Source of the DNA: Alphaproteobacteria bacterium
GTDB taxonomy: Bacteria; Pseudomonadota; Alphaproteobacteria; Micropepsales; Micropepsaceae
Length of the DNA: 64,000 nt
Direction: 5' to 3'
NCBI GenBank assembly: GCA_021325375.1
Contig: JAJPHG010000009.1
Span: 92,326-156,325, forward strand
Part shown: positions 49,988 through 60,829 of the stretch, piece after piece
Position numbering within the stretch: the first letter of the stretch is position 1
Layout: each line of letters starts with the position of its first letter
Notes under the pieces: generated by a model
What the model saw: only the letters and a program-made list of their open reading frames with translations
Databases searched by the model: none
Told to the model about the DNA's origin: nothing
Program-made: the position numbers and the translations under genes

Positions 49988-52045
49988 TTAGCGGCCTTCC
50001 ATCCGCCAGGCGAAGAGCAGCGTTCCGATGAGGAGCGCCAATGCGGCCCAGACGGGCAGCAGGGGTTGCTGCTCGACCTGCGTGACGCGATAGGCGCCGT
50101 TGGCGCGCAAGCCGATCCAGTTCTCGCCCGAAGCCGTCGCACCCGCCTGAACGCGGCGGACGGACGGCATGCCGTCGGTGAGCCAATGCACCGAGCCGCC
50201 GCTTTGCTGCGCGAGCGGGCTCAGGATGGAATCGGTCGCGCGCATGTCGGCGACCTCTTTGGGATTGAGCGGACCCGCCGCCGCGACCGCCGACAGGGCA
50301 GCGTCGTTCAGCCGGTAGAGGCCGAGCTCCTCCGCCTTCACGCTCGCGCGCCACAGGCCGGGTGCCGCCTTGGTCAGCGCGATCGTCTTCTTCTTGCCGG
50401 AGGGCGTGGTGAGCGTCACCGCACCGGCCGAGTCGGCCATGGTGCGGCGCTCGATCGCGATGTTGCCGCCGGCGATGGTCATGGACAGACGCTCTTCCTC
50501 GAGCTCCGGCTCCTTCATCAGCCAGTGCGCCAGCCGCCGCAGCAGTTCCGCTTCCGGCCCGCCGCCGTCGAAGCCGCGCGCCCAGAGCCAGCCCTGGTCG
50601 GAAAGAAGCTCGGCGACGCGTCCTTTGCCGACATTGTCGAGCACCAGCAGCGGGCGGTCGTTCGGTCCCGACATCACCGTCTCGCCGGTGACCTTGGTGG
50701 CGCCGATCATGCGGAACCAGCGGCCCCAACTCGGCTGCGCGGAATCCGTGTTGGCGCCGGGAAGCTCGCGCGTCACCGGATGCGCCTGGCCGAGCGTCGT
50801 CACCATGGGTTTGAACGGAGTCGCCACGATGTCGCCGGTGGGCGTCGCCGGAAGCACCGACGCCAGCGGCGTGCGGTAGATGCTGTTGGGGGCCGCGAAC
50901 TCCGGCCCGGCCGACAGCAGCAGCGCGCCGCCATTGTCGACATAGCCCGCGATGTTCTCGAAATAGGCGAGCGGCAGGATGCCGCGCTCGGTGTAGCGGT
51001 CGAAGATGATGAGGTCGAACTGGTCGAGCTTGTCGACGAACAGCTCGCGCGTCGGGAATGAGATCAGCGCCAGCTCGTCGATGGGCGTGAAGTCCTGCTT
51101 GTCCGGCGGTCGCAGGATGGTGAAGTGGACGAGGTCGACGGACGGATCGGCCTTGAGCAGGTTTCGCCACACGCGCTCGCCCGCATGCGGCTCGCCCGAG
51201 ACGAGCAGCACCCGCAGCCGGTCGCGCACGCCGTTGACGGCGACGACGGCACGGTTGTTCTCCAATGTGAGCTCGGCGGGGCCGGGCTGGGCTTCGAGCT
51301 CGATCACGTTCTCGCCGCCATGGGCGACGGGCACGTGGATCGTCGCGTTCTGGCCGACCGGGACGGTGCGGTTTCCCGCCTCGCGCCCGTCGATGCGGAT
51401 GCGGACGTCGGCGGAGCCGGAAGCGGCGCTGCCGAAATCGTCGACGCGCAGCACGATCTCGGCGTCCTGACCCACGATGGCGAAGCGCGCGGCGTCGGCG
51501 ACGGTGAGCTTCCTGTCGCGCTCGCCATGCGCCCCCACGATCAGCGCATGCAAAGGGGCGTTGATAAGCGGTTTCTTCGGCGCGTCATGCACCTCTCCGT
51601 CGGTGATCAGGATCGCGCCCGCGACGCGCTCCGGCGGCACGTCGGCAAGCGCCGCGTTCAGCGCGGCGAAGAGCTGGGTGCCGTTGTCGTCGCCGGTCGT
51701 CTGGGTGGTGACGACGGTCTGGCGCAGCTCGAGATCCTTCCGGCCGGCGAGCGACTTTCTGATCTCGGCAAGCGCGCGGTCCGCGTCCGCGGCGCGGTGA
51801 TCCACGCCCATGCTCTGCGAGCGGTCGAGCACCACCACCGCCATGTCCTGCAGCGGCTCGCGCCTTTCATGCACGATCAGCGGATTGGCGAGGCCCAAGA
51901 TCAGCGCCGCGAACGCCAGCGCGCGCGCCCACGCGCCCTTTGCGCGGCGGAACAAGGAGTACGCCGCCAGCAGCACGGCAAAGGCGATCAGCGCCCATAG
52001 CGCGATGAGCGGGACATGCGGCGCGAAGTCGATCGTCGTCGCCAC
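49988..52045 (-). CDS. Membrane protein with VWA/glutamine-amidotransferase-like regions (MoxR cluster)
   Basis: 685 residues. Two N-terminal membrane helices (PLIALWALIAFAVLLAAYSL; ARALAFAALILGLANPLIV) and one at the C-terminus (VWAALALLIGTLLFAWRME). In between, a VWA-like segment with MIDAS-type DRSQSMG (about 74-80) and ILITDGEVHD; its third MIDAS residue is less clear. Later, an Ig-like part and a GATase1-like part (DLIIFDRYTERGILPLAYFE; PEFAAPNSIYR). It follows the DUF4159 gene with a one-base overlap. Together with MoxR and DUF58 it forms a BatA/BatB-like envelope or chaperone cluster; biochemical role unknown. Confidence 0.7.
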   Translation of the reverse strand: MATTIDFAPHVPLIALWALIAFAVLLAAYSLFRRAKGAWARALAFAALILGLANPLIVHERREPLQDMAVVVLDRSQSMGVDHRAADADRALAEIRKSLAGRKDLELRQTVVTTQTTGDDNGTQLFAALNAALADVPPERVAGAILITDGEVHDAPKKPLINAPLHALIVGAHGERDRKLTVADAARFAIVGQDAEIVLRVDDFGSAASGSADVRIRIDGREAGNRTVPVGQNATIHVPVAHGGENVIELEAQPGPAELTLENNRAVVAVNGVRDRLRVLLVSGEPHAGERVWRNLLKADPSVDLVHFTILRPPDKQDFTPIDELALISFPTRELFVDKLDQFDLIIFDRYTERGILPLAYFENIAGYVDNGGALLLSAGPEFAAPNSIYRTPLASVLPATPTGDIVATPFKPMVTTLGQAHPVTRELPGANTDSAQPSWGRWFRMIGATKVTGETVMSGPNDRPLLVLDNVGKGRVAELLSDQGWLWARGFDGGGPEAELLRRLAHWLMKEPELEEERLSMTIAGGNIAIERRTMADSAGAVTLTTPSGKKKTIALTKAAPGLWRASVKAEELGLYRLNDAALSAVAAAGPLNPKEVADMRATDSILSPLAQQSGGSVHWLTDGMPSVRRVQAGATASGENWIGLRANGAYRVTQVEQQPLLPVWAALALLIGTLLFAWRMEGR

Positions 52046-54747
52046 TATCGCCCCATGCGCTCGAGCAGGGCGCGCACATGCACCGTGTCGGCCTTGTAGT
52101 TGCCGGTGAGCGCGTACATCACCAAATTGATGCCGAAGCGGATGGCGAGCTCGCGCTGGCGTGGCCCCCCGGGCACGACGTCGACGACGGGCTGGCCTTG
52201 CGCGTCGACCGCCCAGGAAGCGGCCCAGTCATTGCTGCCGATGATGACGGGCGAGACGCCGTCGCCGCCGCGCACGGGCAGCGCGCCGGCATTGGGATCG
52301 ACGGGCGGCAGCGCTTCGACCCACAGCTTGCCGCCGTCCCAGCGTCCCGGGAAATCGCGCAGGATGTAGAACGAGCGCGCCAGCACGTGGTCGCCCGGCA
52401 TGACCTCGAGCGGCGGCATGTCGAGCTTGGAGATCAGCCGGCGCAAGGTCTGCTCTCCGGGCGACTGCGGACCGCGCACCGCGCCCAAGGTCAGGTCGCG
52501 GGTGTCGAACAGGATCGTGCCGCCGTTGCGCATGTAGTCGGCGATCTTCGACAGCGCCTGGGGCGAAAGATCCTTCTCGCGCGGGTCCATCGGCCAATAG
52601 AGCAGCGGGAAGAAGGTGAGGTCGTCCCTCGCGACGTCGACGCCGACGGGATCCTGCGGCGCGTAGGAGGTGCGCGCGCGCAGAGCGTTGCCGAGGCCGG
52701 TCAGCCCGGCGCGGCTCATCGCGTCGACGTCGGAGAGTCCGGTCTCGACATAGGCGAGCCTGGTGTCGAGCGCGGCTTTCATGTTCGCCGCGTCGTCGGC
52801 GCGCGCGCCGCCGCCATGGAACAGCGCGAGCAACGCCAGCACCGGCACGGCGCGGCGCATGACGGGAAGGAAGCCGCGCAGGCCGAGCGAGATCAGCGCG
52901 TCGAGCAACAGCAGGATGGTGGCTGCGGCGAGCAGCGGCGGCTCGAGCGCGATGGCACCCTGCTCCGTATACAGACGGACAGGTTGGCCGATATCGCCAA
53001 GGGGCACCAGCGTGGTCTGCGCGTTCGTGACGTTGAGCGCGAAGGCGGCGCCCGCCACGCCGTACATGCCGGGGGGATGGGCGCGCGATGGGCTAAGCTT
53101 TCCGAGCTGCGATGCCTTGATCGGCAGCACGTCGGCCTCGGGGCGATGCAGCGCGCCGAAGCCGTCGAGGGCGGAGAGCGCGGGCAGCGTGGCCGCGCTC
53201 GTCATCTCGCCGGGACGGATGCCGTTCGCCAGCATCAGAAGCCTGCGCAGCATGTCGACATAAAGTCCCGACAGCGGCAGCGACGACCAGGACGGACTCG
53301 CGGTGATGTGGAACAGCACGATCCAGCCCTTGCCGCGCTGCTCGGCGGTGACGAGCGGCGTGCCGTCGGCGAGCCTGGCCCAGGTGCGGTCGGAAAGCTG
53401 GATCGAGGGCTCGGCCAGCACCTGGCGCGACACCGTCACGTCCGGCGGGATCGCCAGGCCGCCGAAGGGACTGGAATCGGAGAAGCCGGTGAGATGCTGC
53501 GGCTCGGCCCAGGCGAGCGAGCCGCCGAGATAGCGCCCGCCCACGCGCAGCTTCACCGGCAGCAGGTTGTCGACGTCGCCCGTCATGTGCTCGCCGGCGA
53601 AGCGGATCAGCAGCCCGCCGTCGCTCACGAACTTCGCGACCGGATCGGGATCGGCGATCTTGCCGATATCGGCCAGCACCAGCACGCCGACATGCTCGCT
53701 CAGCAGGCGCTGGATGTTGCCCTTGTGGATGTCGGCATAGGGGCCGAGTGCACGCTCCAGATAGAAGGTGTCGGAGAGCAGCGGCTGATCGCCGTTGGTC
53801 GCGGCGACGACGCCCACCGCGCGGCGCGGCGCGCCGGAATCCAGAAGCTGCACCGCACCCGCCGATGCCTCGTCGACGACGGCGAAGCGCGCCATCTCGT
53901 TGCGCACCTGCAGCGGCAGCACGATCTTGGCCTGCGCCGTGGCTTTGCCGTCCTCGAAGCGGAAACGCGACGTGGTCAGGATCTCGCCGTGAATGCCTTG
54001 CGCCTCCACCGCGCCCTGACGGGTGCCGGCGCTTCCCGCGCGCGCGATGGTGAGCGTGTCGCCGTTGGCGATGGTCTGCGCCGGCAGCAGCGCCAGCGCG
54101 CTGGTCGCGGTCGCATAGACTTTCAGGTCGCCCAGGCGCGCGAGCGCGTCCGCGACCGCGCGGCCGTGGCCGTCCTCGATGCCGTCGCTGAGCCACAGGA
54201 TCTCCGGTCGTGCGGAGAACTTCGCTTTCGAGAGCGCGTTCACCGCGCGCATGCGATCACCCGCCCAGGGTTCGGGCACGAGTTCCGCCGCGCGCCGCCC
54301 CGCCGCGCCCGCGTCGAGCAGGCTCGCATCGGGCATGTCGGCGGTGGTGAGGATCGCGACCGCGCGTCCGTCATGGGTGGCGCCGCGCAGGACGTCGGCG
54401 ATGGTGCTCTGCGCCTTCTCCCAGCCATGCGCCGCCGTCCAGCCATTGTCGACGAACAGCACGACCGGCCCTGCGCCTGCGACCTGCGCCGAGCGGCCGA
54501 GCAGCGGCTCCGCCAGACCTAAGATGATCGCCGCCGCCGCGATCATGCGCAGCAAAAGCAGCCACAACGGCGTGCGTGCTGGTGTCTCTTCGTTGTCTTT
54601 CAGTCCGAGCAGCAGCCGCAGCGGCGGAAACACGACACGCTTCGGCGCGGGCGGCGTCACGCGCAGCAACAGCCAGATCGCCGGCAGCGCGATCAGCGCC
54701 AACAGCACCCATGGCGCGCCGAAGCTGAGGGTGGAGAGGAAGCTCAA
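52045..54747 (-). CDS. BatA N-terminal / DUF4159 membrane protein
   Basis: 900 residues. The N-terminal BatA-type region has two membrane helices (SFGAPWVLLALIALPAIWLL; LWLLLLRMIAAAAIILGLAE). A degenerate VWA-like domain follows (VVLFVDNGWTAAHG, ILWLSDGIEDGHG), then further membrane helices near residue 610-665. The C-terminal DUF4159 domain begins around LDTRLAYVETGLSDVDAMSR and includes FFPLLYWPMDP and NGGTILFDTRD. It sits in the MoxR-DUF58-DUF4159-VWA order common in alphaproteobacteria. A role in envelope maintenance is often suggested but unproven. Confidence 0.8.
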   Translation of the reverse strand: MSFLSTLSFGAPWVLLALIALPAIWLLLRVTPPAPKRVVFPPLRLLLGLKDNEETPARTPLWLLLLRMIAAAAIILGLAEPLLGRSAQVAGAGPVVLFVDNGWTAAHGWEKAQSTIADVLRGATHDGRAVAILTTADMPDASLLDAGAAGRRAAELVPEPWAGDRMRAVNALSKAKFSARPEILWLSDGIEDGHGRAVADALARLGDLKVYATATSALALLPAQTIANGDTLTIARAGSAGTRQGAVEAQGIHGEILTTSRFRFEDGKATAQAKIVLPLQVRNEMARFAVVDEASAGAVQLLDSGAPRRAVGVVAATNGDQPLLSDTFYLERALGPYADIHKGNIQRLLSEHVGVLVLADIGKIADPDPVAKFVSDGGLLIRFAGEHMTGDVDNLLPVKLRVGGRYLGGSLAWAEPQHLTGFSDSSPFGGLAIPPDVTVSRQVLAEPSIQLSDRTWARLADGTPLVTAEQRGKGWIVLFHITASPSWSSLPLSGLYVDMLRRLLMLANGIRPGEMTSAATLPALSALDGFGALHRPEADVLPIKASQLGKLSPSRAHPPGMYGVAGAAFALNVTNAQTTLVPLGDIGQPVRLYTEQGAIALEPPLLAAATILLLLDALISLGLRGFLPVMRRAVPVLALLALFHGGGARADDAANMKAALDTRLAYVETGLSDVDAMSRAGLTGLGNALRARTSYAPQDPVGVDVARDDLTFFPLLYWPMDPREKDLSPQALSKIADYMRNGGTILFDTRDLTLGAVRGPQSPGEQTLRRLISKLDMPPLEVMPGDHVLARSFYILRDFPGRWDGGKLWVEALPPVDPNAGALPVRGGDGVSPVIIGSNDWAASWAVDAQGQPVVDVVPGGPRQRELAIRFGINLVMYALTGNYKADTVHVRALLERMGR

Positions 54748-54750
54748 TCA

Positions 54751-54878
54751 ACCCTCCCCTTGAGGGAGGGTCGACAATTTGCGAGCGCAGTGAGCAAATT
54801 TCGGGGAGGGGTAACCGTCCTGCTCACCCCTCCCCGAAAAATGCTTCGCATTTTTCGACCCTCCCTCAAGGGGAGGGT
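54751..54878. repeat. Intergenic palindrome with 24-bp perfect arms
   Basis: The arms 54751-54774 and 54855-54878 are exact reverse complements. Between them lie two further inverted repeats (an aatttgc/gcaaatt pair and a ggggagggg/cccctcccc pair). It separates DUF58 from DUF4159 within an otherwise tight operon. Confidence 0.7.
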
Positions 54879-54904
54879 GGAACTAGGCGCGTGGATGGTC
54901 CCGC

Positions 54905-55770
54905 TCATCTTCCCGCCCCGCTCATTTCGGCGTACAGCGCCACGAGCGCGGTCTGCGGGGACTTGTCGGTGCGGTGCGACAGGTAGCTCCAGCCGAGCTT
55001 GCCCGCGAGGAGGGCGACCGTCTCGCCATGCGCCTTGAAGCGCGCGCGGTAGGCGGGCGCGATGGTCTCGGCGCGGCCGAGCGTCTCGCGCAGGTCCTCG
55101 CCCGGCGCCTCGAAGCGCGTGCGGCCTTCGTAAGGGAAGTCCTCTTCCGCCGGATCGATGACGTGGACGAGATAGCCGCCCGTGCCCGACTGCGTGAATC
55201 GCCGCAGCGTGGTCTCGATCGCGGTGAGCGGCGAGAGGAAATCGCTGAACCAGACGAGCTGCGCGTTGCGCGACATCGGCGCGTCGGGCGGAAGCGCGCC
55301 CGTCTGCGTATCGGCGCTCAACGTCAGTCCCATGCGGCGCAAGGTGGCGCGCGAGCTCGCGGGCGCGTGGCCTTCGCCGAGCAGCGCCACGCGCTCGCCG
55401 CCGCGCACCAGGGCAGATGCGAGCGCCAGGCTGAGAAGGCTCGCGCGGTCGCGCTTGGTGACCGTGCCCGAGCGGAAATCCATGCCCCTGGAGCCGTCGC
55501 GCCAGAACCATACCGACTGCGCCACCTCCCATTCGCGCTCGCGCACGAAGAGGTGCTGCGACTTCGCCGATTGCCGCCAGTCGATTGCGGTGGACGGGTC
55601 CTCGGCGCGGAAGCGGCGGAACTGCCAGAAGCTCTCGCCCATGCCGGCCTTCCTGCGGCCGTGGATGCCGAGGCTGACGGCGGAGGCCAGCCGCTCGGCG
55701 TCGACGAGGAGGGGAGGAAGCGACGCCGACAGCGCCTCGGCCTCCTCCTGCAGGACGCTCCGTGGACGGA

Positions 55771-55789
<19 letters not shown>
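54905..55789 (-). CDS. DUF58-domain protein
   Basis: 294 residues. The family signature is around GMGESFWQFRRFRAEDPSTA then IDWRQSAKS (about 49-77) and the VWA-like VWFWRDGSRGMDF. The C-terminus is a soluble domain with GGYLVHVIDPAEEDFPYEGR. DUF58 proteins are nearly always encoded next to MoxR ATPases, and here the start overlaps the MoxR stop by 19 bases. The substrate of the pair is unknown. A palindromic repeat follows the stop before the DUF4159 gene. Confidence 0.88.
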
Positions 55790-56778
<989 letters not shown>

Positions 56779-56851
56779 GCTGCTGTGGTTCCAAGGGGAA
56801 TTGGGTTATGTACCCCGCGAAACGGGTCGCAAACAAGGCGAACACGCGGAA

Positions 56852-57406
56852 ATGAGCGGCACACTGCCATTTGGCTTGGCCGAGCTGCAGCGCGAGGCGG
56901 CGGCGGGACGCGGCTTGCCGTCCGTCGAGCGCTGGCATCCGGCCCATTGTGGCGATATCGACATCCGCATCGCGCGCGACGGCACCTGGTACCATCTGGG
57001 AACGCCCATCGGGCGAAAAGAGCTCGTGCGGCTGTTCTCGACGATATTAAGGAAGGACGGCGAGGATTACGTCCTCGTCACCCCGGCCGAGAAGATGCGC
57101 ATCACCGTCGAGGACGCGCCGTTCCAGGCGGTGCTGATGGACGTCGCGGGCGCCGGCCGCGACCAGGTCCTGACCTTCACCACCAATGTCGGCGACGAGA
57201 CGGTCGCGGGGCCGGACAACCCCATCCGCGTCGAGACCGATCCGGTGAGCGAGGCGCCCGCGCCTTACGTCCATGTGCGAAGCGGGCTCGAGGCCAAGAT
57301 CTCGCGCGCGGTGTTCTATTCGCTGGCCGAGCTCGCTGTGCGCGACGGCGACCGGCTGGGCGTGTGGAGCGGCGGCCGGTTCTTTGCGATAGGCCGCGCG
57401 CCGTGA
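56852..57406 (+). CDS. DUF1285-domain protein
   Basis: 184 residues from ATG 56852. The alphaproteobacterial DUF1285 pattern is recognisable in WHPAHCGDIDIRIARDGTWY, LGTPIGRKELVRLFSTILRK and YVLVTPAEKMRITVEDAPFQ. It has a beta-rich fold without signal peptide. Function is unknown. It is the first gene of a tightly overlapping operon with CoA diphosphatase, CCA-adding enzyme and PP2C-like phosphatase, the same neighbours it has in many relatives. Confidence 0.85.
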   Translation: MSGTLPFGLAELQREAAAGRGLPSVERWHPAHCGDIDIRIARDGTWYHLGTPIGRKELVRLFSTILRKDGEDYVLVTPAEKMRITVEDAPFQAVLMDVAGAGRDQVLTFTTNVGDETVAGPDNPIRVETDPVSEAPAPYVHVRSGLEAKISRAVFYSLAELAVRDGDRLGVWSGGRFFAIGRAP

Positions 57407-58008
57407 ACTTCGATGTCCTGCGTTCGAAATTGCTTCACGAGGCGCCGCCGCTGCCGCTCGTCCCCGCGCGCAGCGACTACGATTTCGATCCCGCCAACCG
57501 GCCCAAGGACACGCCCGCGCTTACGCCTGCGGCGGTGCTGCTGCCCATCATCCTGCGCGCCGAGCCGACCGTGCTCTTCACCGAGCGCAGCGCCAGGCTC
57601 GCCAAGCATGCGGGGCAGGTGAGCTTTCCCGGCGGCCGCGCCGAGCCGGGCGACGAATCGCTCGTGCGCACGGCGTTGCGCGAAACCTGCGAGGAGACGG
57701 GGATCGACGCCTCCTTCATCTCCGTCGCGGGCTTCCTGGAGGCTTACGAGACGGGGACCGGCTTTGCGATCCTTCCCGTGGTGGGGCTTTTGAAGGAAGG
57801 CTTCGCGCTCGTGCCCAACACCGACGAGGTCGCCGAGATCTTCGAGGTGCCGCTCGCCTTCCTGCTCGATCCCGCGAACCGGCAAAAAAATCAGGCGGAA
57901 TGGCGCGGGCGCATGCGCCATTTCTACGCTTTCCGCTACAATGGCCATTATATCTGGGGCGCGACGGCGGCGATGCTGGTCAATTTCGCGGAGCGGCTCA
58001 CGGCATGA
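57403..58008 (+). CDS. Nudix CoA diphosphatase (NudL-like)
   Basis: 201 residues from a GTG at 57403 overlapping the previous stop (GTGA). The Nudix box GGRAEPGDESLVRTALRETC, EETGI is preceded by HAGQVSFPGG, and the upstream LTPAAVLLPII is the UPF0035-type start seen in CoA pyrophosphatases. It would cleave CoA to phosphopantetheine and adenosine 3',5'-bisphosphate. Its end overlaps the CCA-adding gene by four bases. Confidence 0.85.
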   Translation: MNFDVLRSKLLHEAPPLPLVPARSDYDFDPANRPKDTPALTPAAVLLPIILRAEPTVLFTERSARLAKHAGQVSFPGGRAEPGDESLVRTALRETCEETGIDASFISVAGFLEAYETGTGFAILPVVGLLKEGFALVPNTDEVAEIFEVPLAFLLDPANRQKNQAEWRGRMRHFYAFRYNGHYIWGATAAMLVNFAERLTA

Positions 58009-59210
58009 AACTCGATCCCGCGCGCAATCCGTGGATGACGGCGCCTGAGACGCGCGCGGTGCTCGCGGCGCTGGGCGAGGGCAAGGCGCGCTTCGTCGGC
58101 GGCGTGGTGCGCAACGCGCTGCTCGGCATCGCGGTGAGCGACATCGACATCGCCACACAGCTCGCGCCGGACGAAGTGACGAAGCGCCTGGAGACCGCCG
58201 GACTCAAAGCCGTGCCGACCGGCATCGACCACGGCACGGTGACGGCGGTGGCGGACGGCAAGCCGTTCGAGATCACGACCCTGCGCCGCGACGTCGAGAC
58301 CGACGGCCGTCACGCCGTCGTGGCGTTCAGCGACGACTGGGCCGAGGACGCCCGGCGCCGCGACTTCACCATGAACGCGCTCTATGCCGCCCCCGACGGC
58401 GAAGTCTTCGACACGGTAGGCGGCGTCGAGGATCTGGGCGCGGGGCGCGTGCGCTTCGTCGGCGATGCCGCGACGCGCATCCGCGAGGACTATTTGCGCA
58501 TCCTGCGCCTGTTCCGTTTCCATGCCTGGTACGGCAAGGGCGAGATGGATGCTGTGGCGCTGGAGGCCTCGGCGGCGCATAAGGGCGGCCTGCAAAGCCT
58601 CTCCATCGAGCGCGTGCAAAAGGAGATGCTGCGTCTTCTCGAAGCGGAAAATCCGGTGCCCGCGCTGCGCGTCATGGCGGCGACGGGGATTCTCGCCGAG
58701 GTCTTTCCGCGTCCATTGAACCTGGCGCGCCTCGAGCATCTCGTCGCCATCGACACGGACAATTTCTTCACGCCCGACGCGATCCTGCGCCTGGCTGCGC
58801 TGGGCACGGGCGAGACGTTCAAGCTCTCCAATGCGCAGGCCGAGCGCCTCGAAGACCTCGGCGATGCGCGCGAGAAGATCGTCTCCTATCTTTCCATCAA
58901 GGACGTGCGCCGGCTGCTCTATCGCCTGGGCCCGAAGCGCTTCCGGGACCGCGTGTTCCTCAACTGGGCGCAAGACCCGAAAGAGTCGAACGCCATCCAA
59001 TGGCGTGCGCTGCTGGCGATGGCCGATGCGTGGCGCAAGCCGATCTTTCCGCTCACCGGATCGAACGTGATGAACTCGGGCGTGCCGCATGGTCCGCTTG
59101 TCGGCCGGGTGCTTTCGGAAGTCGAGGAATGGTGGATCGAAAGCGATTTCACCGACGATGAATTTTCCCTGGCCGAGCGGCTCAAGGCCGTGGTGCAGGC
59201 GCTGGTGTGA
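58005..59210 (+). CDS. CCA tRNA nucleotidyltransferase / poly(A) polymerase family
   Basis: 401 residues. The class II nucleotidyltransferase head is FVGGVVRNALLGIAVSDIDI (30-49) with the catalytic D-x-D in SDIDIA, followed by RRDVETDGRHA and DDWAEDARRRDFTMNALYA and the RNA-binding linker RIREDYLRILRLFRFHA. The protein repairs or adds CCA ends on tRNA. Many tRNAs here (as in the tRNA-Met above) encode CCA, so the role may be mainly repair. It overlaps both neighbours by four bases. Confidence 0.92.
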   Translation: MKLDPARNPWMTAPETRAVLAALGEGKARFVGGVVRNALLGIAVSDIDIATQLAPDEVTKRLETAGLKAVPTGIDHGTVTAVADGKPFEITTLRRDVETDGRHAVVAFSDDWAEDARRRDFTMNALYAAPDGEVFDTVGGVEDLGAGRVRFVGDAATRIREDYLRILRLFRFHAWYGKGEMDAVALEASAAHKGGLQSLSIERVQKEMLRLLEAENPVPALRVMAATGILAEVFPRPLNLARLEHLVAIDTDNFFTPDAILRLAALGTGETFKLSNAQAERLEDLGDAREKIVSYLSIKDVRRLLYRLGPKRFRDRVFLNWAQDPKESNAIQWRALLAMADAWRKPIFPLTGSNVMNSGVPHGPLVGRVLSEVEEWWIESDFTDDEFSLAERLKAVVQALV

Positions 59211-60064
59211 CCACGATGGAATTCAGCTTCCTCGACGCGCTCTCGATCCCCGGCCATCCGGCAAAGCCGAACGACGACGCGTGGGGACAGACGAGCGGCG
59301 CCGCGGTCGTGCTCGACGGCGCGACCAATCTCTGCGAGCCGCTGCTGCCCGGCGAAAGCGATGCGGCGTGGCTCGCCCGCTTCGCGGCACGAAGACTGAT
59401 GGCCCATGCCCAGGACGGCGCGGGCGGCCGCGACGCGCTCGCCCGCGCCTTGGGCGAGGCGGAGAAGTCCTTCACGGGCCTGCGCCGCCGCGCGCCGCAG
59501 CACAATCACGAGAACCCTTATGCATCGATGATGTTCGTCTGCGCCGGCGATGGCGGCTTCGAGGCCTTGTGGTACGGCGATTGCGCGGCGTTGGTGAAGC
59601 ATCCCGATGGTCGCGTCGAGATCGTGGGCGACGCCTTCGACAAGCGCGCGGCCGAGGCCAGGCGCGTGAAGATGCTGGCAGAGGCCAAGGGCCTCGCCCC
59701 CGCTGCGGGCGTCAACCGGCCGGAATTCCTCACGGCGCTGCGCGCCGCACGCGATTCCATCAACACCGGCAAAGGCAGCTGGCTCTTCGGTCCGAACCCG
59801 AAAGCGGCCGAGCACGTGAAGACGCGCCACATCGCGGCCGCGCCCGGCACGCTGATCCTGCTCGTGAGCGACGGTTTCCTGGCGCTGGCCTCCGACTACG
59901 GCGTCCACGACGCGCAGAGCCTGATCCACGCCGCGCAGGCGAAGGGCCTGGAGGCGCTGGGCCAGCAACTGCGCGCCATCGAGAGCGAGGACGCGGAAGG
60001 CCGCAAATACCCCCGCTTCAAGACCAGCGACGACGCGACGGCGGTGCTGTTGCGGTTGAGTTGA
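59207..60064 (+). CDS. PP2C-like serine/threonine phosphatase
   Basis: 285 residues from a GTG at 59207 that overlaps the previous stop; ATG 59216 is the alternative. PP2C-fold elements: NDDAWGQ near 21-27, AAVVLDGATN (Asp-Gly metal site), ASMMFVCAGDGGFEALWYGD, then LILLVSDGFLALASDYG and the late TSDDATAVLL. The acidic metal ligands Asp in VLDGA, VSDGF and SDDAT are present. The target is unknown. End of the DUF1285 operon. Confidence 0.78.
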   Translation: MTTMEFSFLDALSIPGHPAKPNDDAWGQTSGAAVVLDGATNLCEPLLPGESDAAWLARFAARRLMAHAQDGAGGRDALARALGEAEKSFTGLRRRAPQHNHENPYASMMFVCAGDGGFEALWYGDCAALVKHPDGRVEIVGDAFDKRAAEARRVKMLAEAKGLAPAAGVNRPEFLTALRAARDSINTGKGSWLFGPNPKAAEHVKTRHIAAAPGTLILLVSDGFLALASDYGVHDAQSLIHAAQAKGLEALGQQLRAIESEDAEGRKYPRFKTSDDATAVLLRLS

Positions 60065-60080
60065 ACTTCGCTCTTAGTCG

Positions 60081-60164
60081 TCATGGCCGCCCTTGAGGCG
60101 GTCATCCAGGCCACTAGCTCGCTGACGCTCGCTTGCTGGGTGGCCGGGTCAAGCCCGGCCATGA
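60081..60164. repeat. Intergenic palindromic repeat, CATGGCC family
   Basis: TCATGGCC at 60081-60088 and GGCCATGA at 60157-60164 bound an element with ggcggtcatccag and ctgggtggccgggtc inner arms. It is a shorter relative of the element at 21348, between the convergent phosphatase and TerC genes. Confidence 0.6.
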
Positions 60165-60169
60165 CGGTT

Positions 60170-60808
60170 TTACTGCCCCACCATCAGCTGCCCGCCGTGC
60201 CAGATCATCGCCAGCGCCACATAGAGCACGATGAAGACGCCGGCATAGCTGATCCAGGGATGGCGGTTGAGCAGCTTGGCGACGAGGTTGGCGGCGATCC
60301 CCATCAGCCCGATCGACAGCATCAATCCCACCGCCAGCACCCAGATGTGATGGATCGCGGCGCCCGCGACCGCGAGCACGTTGTCGAGCGACATCGAGAT
60401 GTCGGCGATGGTGATCTGCATGATGGCGCGGCGCATCACGATCTCGCCGCCGCCCATCGCCGCGACTTTCGCCTCGCAATCCTCTTCGTGTCCGTTGCCG
60501 CCCGCGGCCGTGGCATTGGCGTGGCGCACGTCGCGATAAAGGCGCCACGCGACCCACAGCAGGAGTATGCCGCCCACCACGCGCAGCGGGATGAAGGCGA
60601 AAAGCTCCACCGTCACCGACGCCAGGAACACGCGCAGCACGACCGCGGCCGCCAGTCCCCAGAAGATGACCTTGTGGCGCATCGCCATGGGCAGGCGCGC
60701 CGCCGCCATGCCGATCACGACCGCGTTGTCGCCGGCCATCACGAGGTCGATCAGGATGACCTGGAGAAGGGCGAAGAGGGCGCCGTTATCGAGCAGGGAA
60801 TGGAACAA
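60170..60808 (-). CDS. TerC-family integral membrane protein
   Basis: 212 residues with about seven membrane helices. Both TerC signatures are seen: ILIDLVMAGDNAVVIGMAAA (18-37) and ITIADISMSLDNVLAVAGAA. The paired acidic residues in those helices are thought to bind metal. YjbE/Alx-type TerC proteins are linked to manganese export or to metalating secreted proteins. A His/Glu/Cys-containing loop (GGNGHEEDCEAK) lies between the halves. There is no room for a long leader riboswitch before the ATG, since hemF ends 22 bases upstream. Confidence 0.87.
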   Translation of the reverse strand: MFHSLLDNGALFALLQVILIDLVMAGDNAVVIGMAAARLPMAMRHKVIFWGLAAAVVLRVFLASVTVELFAFIPLRVVGGILLLWVAWRLYRDVRHANATAAGGNGHEEDCEAKVAAMGGGEIVMRRAIMQITIADISMSLDNVLAVAGAAIHHIWVLAVGLMLSIGLMGIAANLVAKLLNRHPWISYAGVFIVLYVALAMIWHGGQLMVGQ

Positions 60809-60829
60809 GGCGTCTCCTCGAAAGCCGGG

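Noticed and set aside
52078..54522. 814-residue plus-strand frame opposite the DUF4159 gene
   Set aside because: Composition is a mirror of the real gene, with no domain, start site or conservation pattern.
60809..60829. Manganese riboswitch (yybP-ykoY) before the TerC gene
   Set aside because: Only 21 bases separate it from hemF, too short for the aptamer.
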